NCBI GenBank assembly: GCA_964355045.1
Contig: CAYHCM010000050.1
Coordinates: 1 to 22,875 of the forward strand
Direction: 5' to 3'
DNA length: 22,875 nucleotides
Source: JABWCE01 sp964355045
Lineage (GTDB): Bacteria > Bacteroidota > Bacteroidia > NS11-12g > UBA9320
The position numbers and the translations under genes are program-made. Shown piece by piece: positions 22,821 to 22,875 of the stretch (position 1 is the stretch's first letter; each line of letters begins with the position of its first letter). The notes beneath the pieces were generated by a model. It saw nothing but the letters and a program-made list of their open reading frames with translations, was not told the DNA's origin and searched no databases.

Positions 22821-22875
22821 ATTTAAAAAATCCAATCCGGAAGCGTTTTTCTATTGGTATAAAGTTTATGAACTT
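22801..22875 (+). CDS. Third gene of the AbiE operon, 5' end only
   Basis: ATG 22801 opens a frame that overlaps the toxin's last 20 nt and stays open to the right edge: 25 codons, beginning Met-Asn-Thr-Lys-Leu-Asn-Lys-Phe and continuing with an aromatic run F-F-Y-W-Y. The overlap suggests translational coupling with the toxin. Codon use looks like its neighbours. The family cannot be named from this fragment. Confidence 0.5.
   Translation, partial: MNTKLNKFKKSNPEAFFYWYKVYEL

Overview
The window looks like a chromosomal segment of a Bacteroidota organism. It is A+T rich. Several genes are preceded by the Bacteroidota -7 box TAnnTTTG instead of an E. coli-type promoter. Many proteins carry export signals, and the gene families are typical of the phylum: TPR-CHAT, lamin-tail plus FlgD-like surface proteins, and PadR-PspC operons. 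The assembly is a draft scaffold, with 100 Ns at 10431-10530 flanked by identical 55-bp ends.

Layout. 1-1408 (+): the 3' end of a caspase-like (clan CD) protein and an exported protein of unknown function. 1423-6410 (-): a membrane dicluster Fe-S protein, two tandem exported beta-rich paralogues, a FecR-like exported protein and a CHASE2 membrane protein; the last two form a clear operon. 6411-6754: a divergent intergenic region with three consecutive strong hairpins. 6755-9352 (+): a large secreted lamin-tail protein. 9501-10202 (-): a tRNA adenine-N6 methyltransferase. 10203-10724: repeats, the assembly gap and a probable PadR operator-promoter. 10725-13232 (+): a PadR regulator and a large PspC/DUF2807-type membrane protein. 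13233-13839: palindrome-rich non-coding DNA. 13840-14031 (+): a cold shock protein with a good terminator. 14254-20717 (-): two tandem CHAT-protease genes, the first a very large exported TPR-CHAT protein and the second an exported CHAT domain without TPRs. 20980-22875 (+): an AbiEi/AbiEii type IV toxin-antitoxin operon with a palindromic operator-promoter and a third overlapping gene that runs off the right edge.

How they may work together. The most interesting region is 14-23 kb. There, two CHAT proteases with intact His and Cys residues sit beside an AbiE system, and the CHAT pair is bracketed by related low-complexity repeats. The CHAT proteins have export signals, so they probably act outside the cytoplasm, unlike the cytoplasmic TPR-CHAT protease of CRISPR craspase. 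The CHASE2/FecR-like pair and the caspase-like fragment lie on the other side of the window. CHASE2 and CHAT/caspase-fold proteases are recurrent partners in bacteria, so an envelope stress or cell-surface proteolysis pathway is plausible, but this is inference. The PadR-PspC pair is a second, independent envelope-stress-type unit. No CRISPR array, rRNA, tRNA, transposase or integrase was recognised.
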